Source: CAG-791 sp003447895
Lineage (GTDB): Bacteria; Bacillota; Clostridia; Lachnospirales; Lachnospiraceae
Length of the DNA: 9,170 nucleotides
Direction: 5' to 3'
Assembly: GCA_946620035.1 (NCBI GenBank)
Contig: CAMOMX010000083.1
Coordinates: forward strand, 1-9,170
A program made the translations under genes and the position numbers. The notes beneath the pieces are model-generated. The model searched no databases and was not told where the DNA came from. It saw only the letters and a program-made list of their open reading frames with translations. Positions 5,825 to 9,170 of the stretch are shown here, in pieces (positions within the stretch are counted from its first letter, which is position 1; every line of letters starts with the position of its first letter).

Positions 5825-7060
5825 ATGTCTACAGAACACGCAATGCACGACAAGCTTGAGCAGACCAGCAATCCCGTGGCCCCCCTTGCACTGATGGTCC
5901 TTCCTTCCGCCGAGAGCTTTGGCGAGAAGATGAATTACTGGATCAACTACTTCCGCATGGGCGATCACAACGAGCACAGAGACGACCCCGAATATGAGGG
6001 ATACTATGAGGACGACTATCGGCTTCCTCTCTCCATCCCCCGCTTCTCCACCGGTGAGGGCAAGGCGGTTCTCGAACAATCCGCCAGGGGCAAGGATGTG
6101 TTTATCCTTGTGGACATCACCAACTATTCCATTACCTACCAAATGAACGGTTTTACGAACCACATGTCCCCCGACGATCATTTCCAGGATCTCAAGAGAG
6201 CGATCTCGGCCATCAACGGAAAGGCGCGCAGAATCAACGTCATCATGCCCTTCCTCTACGAGGGACGCCAGCACAAGCGAAGCGGCCGGGAATCTCTCGA
6301 CGCCGCTATTATGTACAACGAGCTCTGTGATCTCGGAATCAGGAATTTCATCACCTTCGATGCCCACGATCCCAGGATCCAGAACGTAAATCCCCTGGTG
6401 GATTTCAACAACTTCACGACGCCTTACCAGTTCCTCAAGTCCCTGATGCGCTCTGTCCCGGACCTGATCGTCGACAAGGACCACATCGTGGTAATCTCCC
6501 CCGATGAGGGAGCACTGGACAGAACTGTCTATTTTGCCAACGTCATTGGCGCCGACACGGGTATGTTCTATAAGAGAAGGGACTACTCCAGGATCGTAAA
6601 CGGAAAGAACCCCATTGTCGCCCACGAATTCCTGGGAACGGACCTCAACGGCAAGGACGCGATCATCATCGACGACATGATCTCCTCCGGCGGCTCCATT
6701 CTGGATACGGCCCGCCAGCTCAAGCAGAACATGCACGCGAAGAGAGTCTTTTTGTGCACCACATTCGGCCTCTTCACAGACGGCCTTTCGGTCTTCGATG
6801 AGGCCTATGAGAAGGGCTACTTCGACAAGCTCGTCACCACAAACCTCACTTACCAGCCCCCGGAGCTGGCAGACAGAGATTGGTTCGAGCCCGCGGACAT
6901 GAGCAAGTATGCCGCCATGATCGTCGATTTCATAAATCACGACATCGGAATCTCCAACATGAGCGCTTCCACCGACAAGATCCACGGAATCCTCGAGAAG
7001 ATGAACCGAAACGAGCAGAGTGAATTCGAGCAGATGCAGTTCGAGCAGACAGAGTTCTGA
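5825..7060 (+). CDS. prs: Ribose-phosphate pyrophosphokinase (PRPP synthase), long variant
   Basis: This enzyme makes 5-phosphoribosyl-1-pyrophosphate from ribose-5-phosphate and ATP for purine, pyrimidine, NAD, histidine and tryptophan synthesis. The start is the ATG at 5825, 5 nt after AAGGAG; a longer in-frame ATG at 5750 lies in the promoter. The 411-residue product exceeds the usual 310-320, mostly through an N-terminal extension of about 70 residues. Diverged family motifs are present: MPFLYEGRQHKR (141-152) in place of the ATP-binding YARQDRK loop, TFDAHDPRIQ (177-186) with His181 in place of DLHA-x-QIQ, SPDEGALDR (225-233), and the PRPP loop IIDDMISSGGS (281-291) in place of VDDMIDTGGT. 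From memory, similar long forms are typical of Lachnospiraceae. The C-terminus ends in a Glu/Gln repeat. It is transcribed alone, with its own promoter and terminator. Catalytic function is inferred, because several motif residues differ from the standard enzyme. Confidence 0.88.
   Translation: MSTEHAMHDKLEQTSNPVAPLALMVLPSAESFGEKMNYWINYFRMGDHNEHRDDPEYEGYYEDDYRLPLSIPRFSTGEGKAVLEQSARGKDVFILVDITNYSITYQMNGFTNHMSPDDHFQDLKRAISAINGKARRINVIMPFLYEGRQHKRSGRESLDAAIMYNELCDLGIRNFITFDAHDPRIQNVNPLVDFNNFTTPYQFLKSLMRSVPDLIVDKDHIVVISPDEGALDRTVYFANVIGADTGMFYKRRDYSRIVNGKNPIVAHEFLGTDLNGKDAIIIDDMISSGGSILDTARQLKQNMHAKRVFLCTTFGLFTDGLSVFDEAYEKGYFDKLVTTNLTYQPPELADRDWFEPADMSKYAAMIVDFINHDIGISNMSASTDKIHGILEKMNRNEQSEFEQMQFEQTEF
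7010..7054 (+). repeat. 15-bp in-frame tandem repeat, three copies, at the prs 3' end
   Basis: Units at 7010-7024, 7025-7039 and 7040-7054 encode NEQSE, FEQMQ and FEQTE, followed by a final Phe and the stop. All three share GAGCAG at the same position. The tail lies beyond the conserved PRPP synthase core, so it is probably a recent, length-variable addition. Confidence 0.7.
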
Positions 7061-7076
7061 ATACAGCCCCCAAAAA

Positions 7077-7112
7077 GCAGCCGCCCTAAGAATGATTCTT
7101 AGGGCGGCTTTT
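7077..7112. terminator. Bidirectional intrinsic terminator between prs and yraN
   Basis: A 14-bp perfect stem (7079-7092 with 7096-7109, AGCCGCCCTAAGAA on the left arm) with a TGA loop is followed by TTT on the plus strand. On the minus strand it is followed by GCTTTTT (7078-7072). It lies 18 bp after the prs stop and just past the yraN stop at 7116, so it can end both convergent transcripts. Confidence 0.9.
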
Positions 7113-7115
7113 ACA

Positions 7116-7568
7116 TCACCACACTCTCCAGTGCGGCTTCGTCCTCCTAAACGGCGTATAGGGAAATGCATTTTGGATCCAGCGGATCTCTTGGACAGGC
7201 TCTATACTTCCGTCCCCCTCCTTCATCGTGATCGCGACGACATCGAACCGGATCCCGGTCCTGTAGGGATCGATCCCTTTCGAGTGGAGGTAGTAGTCGG
7301 CGCACCGGCAGATCCGCTTCTGCTTGGCAGCTCCCACCGCTTCCGATGCCGAGCCGCTCCTCTTGCCTCCGCGCGCCTTCACTTCGACAAAGAGGAGCGT
7401 GCTGCCCTCCGCGCCGATGATGTCAATTTCCGCTTCTTTTGACCTGTAGTTTCTCTCCAGGATTCTGACGCCGCGGCTCATGAGATATTTTGCCGCGAAC
7501 TCCTCCATCTCGCTCCCGGTCTTTCTCAGGTTTTCCCCGGACAAACCAAGCGTCACCTCCGTTTCCAT
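7116..7568 (-). CDS. yraN: UPF0102 / YraN-family nuclease-fold protein
   Basis: This is a small cytoplasmic protein of the UPF0102 (YraN) family, which has a restriction-endonuclease-like fold; its cellular role is not firmly established. The core is visible in 150 residues: GSEMEEFAAKYL (18-29), the ILERNYRSK segment (36-44) and the PD-(D/E)xK-like EAEIDII (45-51) with VEVKAR (61-66), giving candidate metal and catalytic residues Asp49, Glu62 and Lys64. The usual Gly before Glu22 is Met21. The family is often about 115-130 residues, so this has a short N-terminal extension. The ATG at 7568 has no good ribosome binding site and sits at the foot of a hairpin; a TTG at 7544 is preceded by GGAGGTGA and is a credible alternative start (142 residues). 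It follows rnhB by 15 bp, a common Firmicute pairing, and ends at the shared terminator. Confidence 0.88.
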   Translation of the reverse strand: METEVTLGLSGENLRKTGSEMEEFAAKYLMSRGVRILERNYRSKEAEIDIIGAEGSTLLFVEVKARGGKRSGSASEAVGAAKQKRICRCADYYLHSKGIDPYRTGIRFDVVAITMKEGDGSIEPVQEIRWIQNAFPYTPFRRTKPHWRVW

Positions 7569-7582
7569 GGCTCTTTTGAGCC
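7569..7582 (-). other. Small hairpin between rnhB stop and yraN ATG
   Basis: GGCTC (7569-7573) and GAGCC (7578-7582) form a 5-bp stem with a 4-nt loop that fills the whole spacer between rnhB and yraN. In the mRNA it would place the only purine-rich stretch upstream of the ATG (AAAAGAG) in the loop and stem. This weakens the case for initiation at 7568. Confidence 0.45.
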
Positions 7583-7583
7583 G

Positions 7584-8240
7584 TCAGTTCTGAAGGATCC
7601 TTGTGAGGAAGCTCCTTCTGTGGATCGGGCACGGCCCGTACTGCCGGATCGCGTTCATGTGCTCTTTCGTCCCGTATCCCTTGTGGCCCGCGAATCCGTA
7701 CTCGGGGTACTTCCCGTCCATCTCCTCCATGATCCTGTCCCTGGTCACTTTGGCGAGGATCGAGGCCGCCGCGACGGAAATGCACTTGGCGTCTCCCTTG
7801 ACGACAGGAAACTGCACAAGGTCCACGCCGGGAATCGTGACGGCGTCATTGACAAGGACGGTCGGCTTTACCTTGAGCCGGCTGACCGCGAGGCGCATCG
7901 CCTCGTACGTCGCCTGCAGGATATTGATCTCATCGATTCTCTCCGGCTCCACAAGGCCCACTGCCCACGCGAGGGCTTCCTCCCTGATCTGGTCGTAGAG
8001 CATGTCCCTCTTCTTGGCAGACAGCTTCTTGGAGTCGTTCAGGTACAGAATGTCGTGGTCCGGAGGCAGAATGACGGCGCCTGCCGCGACGGGGCCCGCC
8101 AAGGGGCCTCTTCCGGCCTCGTCGATCCCCGCCAGGATGACCGGCCCGGGTACATCCTTAACCAGTTCGTTTTCAAATGCGCGCATCCCGCGGATCCGCT
8201 CTTTTTCCATCTCCAGTTTGATTCTCTGCTTCTCAGTCAT
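7584..8240 (-). CDS. rnhB: Ribonuclease HII
   Basis: RNase HII cuts the RNA strand of RNA/DNA hybrids and removes single ribonucleotides misincorporated into DNA. The 218 residues carry every family signature: GIDEAGRGPLAGP (38-50), DSKKLS (69-74), VNDAVTIPGVD (130-140), GDAKCISVAAASILAKVTRD (149-168), GFAGHKGYGTKEH (182-194) and PCPIHRRSF (203-211). The four metal-binding acids are Asp40, Glu41, Asp132 and Asp150. A basic, charged N-terminal helix of about 30 residues precedes the core and resembles the extension seen in many Firmicute forms. The ATG at 8240 uses AGGA, which overlaps the lepB stop (TAGGA), and starts 8 nt after that stop, suggesting translational coupling. It is in the rbgA-lepB-rnhB-yraN cluster. 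Confidence 0.97.
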   Translation of the reverse strand: MTEKQRIKLEMEKERIRGMRAFENELVKDVPGPVILAGIDEAGRGPLAGPVAAGAVILPPDHDILYLNDSKKLSAKKRDMLYDQIREEALAWAVGLVEPERIDEINILQATYEAMRLAVSRLKVKPTVLVNDAVTIPGVDLVQFPVVKGDAKCISVAAASILAKVTRDRIMEEMDGKYPEYGFAGHKGYGTKEHMNAIRQYGPCPIHRRSFLTRILQN

Positions 8241-8248
8241 AGCGCGTC

Positions 8249-8785
8249 CTACTTGTCTGTCAAAAGTCCGAATTCATTAAACGGATAGAGCCTCAGCCAG
8301 GCCCTTCCTATGACAATGGACCTCGGGATATTGCCGACCTCCGCATAGCGGCTGTCAAGGCTGACCTCTCTGTTGTCCCCCATGACGAAGTATTCGTCAT
8401 CGCCGAGGACCACCTTCTCTCCCTCGATCTCCTGGGGCATCGTCTTCCCGTAGCCGTAGTTTTCCTCCAGGACTTCGCCGTTTATATAGATCGTCCCTTC
8501 CCCGTCGATCTCCACCGTCTCCCCGGGAAGGCCGATGATCCTCTTTATGTAGAACTCGTGATCCGGTTCATGCGGAAATACGACGATCTCAAACCGCCGC
8601 GGCTCCCGGAACCTGTACGTGATCTTGTCCGTGATCAGCTGATTGCCGTCCTGAAGAGTCGGCACCATGGAACTTCCGATCACCTCCGTCCGCTGCCCGA
8701 CATATCGGACAATGAGAAAAGAGATCAGGAGTACCGCGGCAATATAGAGAATGTTGGAAATCAGGCTTTTAATCTTCTCGCTCAC
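8249..8785 (-). CDS. lepB: Type I signal peptidase
   Basis: This membrane-bound serine protease removes signal peptides from proteins exported through Sec or Tat. With the GTG start at 8785 it has 178 residues: one N-terminal membrane segment (about 9-29), the box-B motif GSSMVPTL (37-44) with nucleophile Ser39, FYIKRIIGLPGE (78-89) with general base Lys81, and GDNR-EVSLDSR (136-146). The short form with a single membrane anchor is typical of Gram-positive bacteria. I chose the GTG because a GGGAGG site lies 9 nt upstream, and because the only upstream in-frame ATG (8851) would put 22 charged residues before the membrane anchor and overlap rbgA by 83 bp. The chosen start overlaps the rbgA end by 17 bp. 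Several Clostridia carry more than one signal peptidase, so this may be one of several. Confidence 0.93.
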   Translation of the reverse strand: MSEKIKSLISNILYIAAVLLISFLIVRYVGQRTEVIGSSMVPTLQDGNQLITDKITYRFREPRRFEIVVFPHEPDHEFYIKRIIGLPGETVEIDGEGTIYINGEVLEENYGYGKTMPQEIEGEKVVLGDDEYFVMGDNREVSLDSRYAEVGNIPRSIVIGRAWLRLYPFNEFGLLTDK

Positions 8786-9170
8786 TGTCTTCTCCCTCCC
8801 CGGGCACTTTCTCCAAAGTGATCCTTCCGGTCTTTCCGTTTCTGAAATCATCGAGGATCCGTTTCGCGGCCCTCTGATAATCCGGCTCGCCGCCGCTCCT
8901 CACAAGGTTCTGCGCGCCGGCGATCTTCGTCAGAAGTTCCGCGGTATCCATGGGCAGCTCCCAGGGGGCCTCTTTGGGCGCGTACTTTTCGTTCAGAAGG
9001 GACGGATACTCTCTTTGCAAAAAATCGAGAAGTTCCATGGAAAGCTCCTGCTCCTCTAAAAGCTCCTGCCGGATGGCGCCGGTGAGCGCCAGATTGACGC
9101 CGACCTGCCGGTCCTCGAAGCGGGGCCACAGGATGCCGGGCGTATCGAGAAGCTCCAGGTTCTTGTTGAG
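8769..9170 (-). CDS. rbgA: Ribosome biogenesis GTPase RbgA (YlqF), C-terminal part
   Basis: RbgA is a circularly permuted GTPase that acts late in 50S subunit assembly. The window holds the last 133 residues, read from base 9170 to the TAA at 8769; the start is outside. The visible part opens with LNKNLELLDTPGILWPRFED, which contains the G3 motif DTPG and the conserved GILWP-x-F stretch. It continues with VGVNLALTGAIRQE and a helical C-terminal domain (about 40-120) that in this family contacts ribosomal RNA, then an acidic tail, GEGEDSERED. The G4, G5 and G1 motifs lie upstream of the DTPG motif in this family and so fall outside the window. The tail overlaps the proposed lepB GTG start. The call rests mainly on the DTPGILWP segment and the rnhB neighbourhood. 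Confidence 0.92.
   Translation of the reverse strand, partial: LNKNLELLDTPGILWPRFEDRQVGVNLALTGAIRQELLEEQELSMELLDFLQREYPSLLNEKYAPKEAPWELPMDTAELLTKIAGAQNLVRSGGEPDYQRAAKRILDDFRNGKTGRITLEKVPGEGEDSERED

Noticed and set aside
5807..7171. A 454-codon open frame on the minus strand antisense to prs
   Set aside because: It lies opposite a gene with clear family motifs, a promoter, a ribosome binding site and a terminator. Its product is rich in Val, His, Asp and Gly in the way typical of reverse-frame translations of G+C-rich genes, and I recognise no domain.
8786..8851. lepB start at the ATG at 8851
   Set aside because: It would overlap rbgA by 83 bp and add charged residues before the membrane anchor. 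The GTG at 8785 has a good ribosome binding site.

Overview
This window looks like core chromosome from a Gram-positive, low-GC-lineage bacterium, most likely Clostridia and probably Lachnospiraceae, although its coding regions are fairly G+C-rich. The evidence is the gene order der-plsY on one side and rbgA/rnhB/yraN on the other, strong AGGAGG-type ribosome binding sites, sigma-A-like promoters, and a long PRPP synthase variant that I associate from memory with Lachnospiraceae. The taxonomic call is inference.

Left block (1-5623, all minus strand, so transcribed right to left): der (ribosome-assembly GTPase), plsY (acyl-phosphate:glycerol-3-phosphate acyltransferase), tyrS (tyrosyl-tRNA synthetase), ilvB and ilvN (acetolactate synthase large and small subunits; ilvN runs off the left edge). 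der and plsY are tightly spaced (30 bp). tyrS and ilvB each have a leader of about 105-115 bp containing a hairpin. The ilvB leader also holds a five-codon frame reading Met-Ile-Val-Thr-Ile directly before its hairpin.

Middle (5624-5824): a divergent control region. Two sigma-A-like promoters sit back to back, one for der leftwards and one for the PRPP synthase gene rightwards. The der leader carries a 9-bp direct repeat 21 bp apart. The prs leader carries a 16-bp palindrome made only of G and C.

Right block: prs (plus strand, 5825-7060) converges on a minus-strand housekeeping cluster and shares with it one bidirectional intrinsic terminator (about 7077-7112). The cluster in transcription order is rbgA (cut by the right edge), lepB, rnhB and yraN. 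rbgA and lepB overlap by 17 bp if lepB starts at a GTG, and rnhB starts 8 bp after lepB ends. lepB between rbgA and rnhB differs from the rplS-lepB-rbgA-rnhB order that I recall as common in Firmicutes.

Together the genes cover ribosome assembly (der, rbgA), tRNA charging (tyrS), phospholipid synthesis (plsY), branched-chain amino acid synthesis (ilvBN), nucleotide precursor supply (prs), RNA/DNA hybrid repair (rnhB), protein secretion (lepB) and a nuclease-fold protein of unclear role (yraN). I see no mobile element, CRISPR array, tRNA, rRNA or defence system, and no intergenic stretch over 300 bp. The window does not appear to contain an undescribed multi-gene system. The points worth a second look are in the leaders and in sequence details of the prs and ilvB products.
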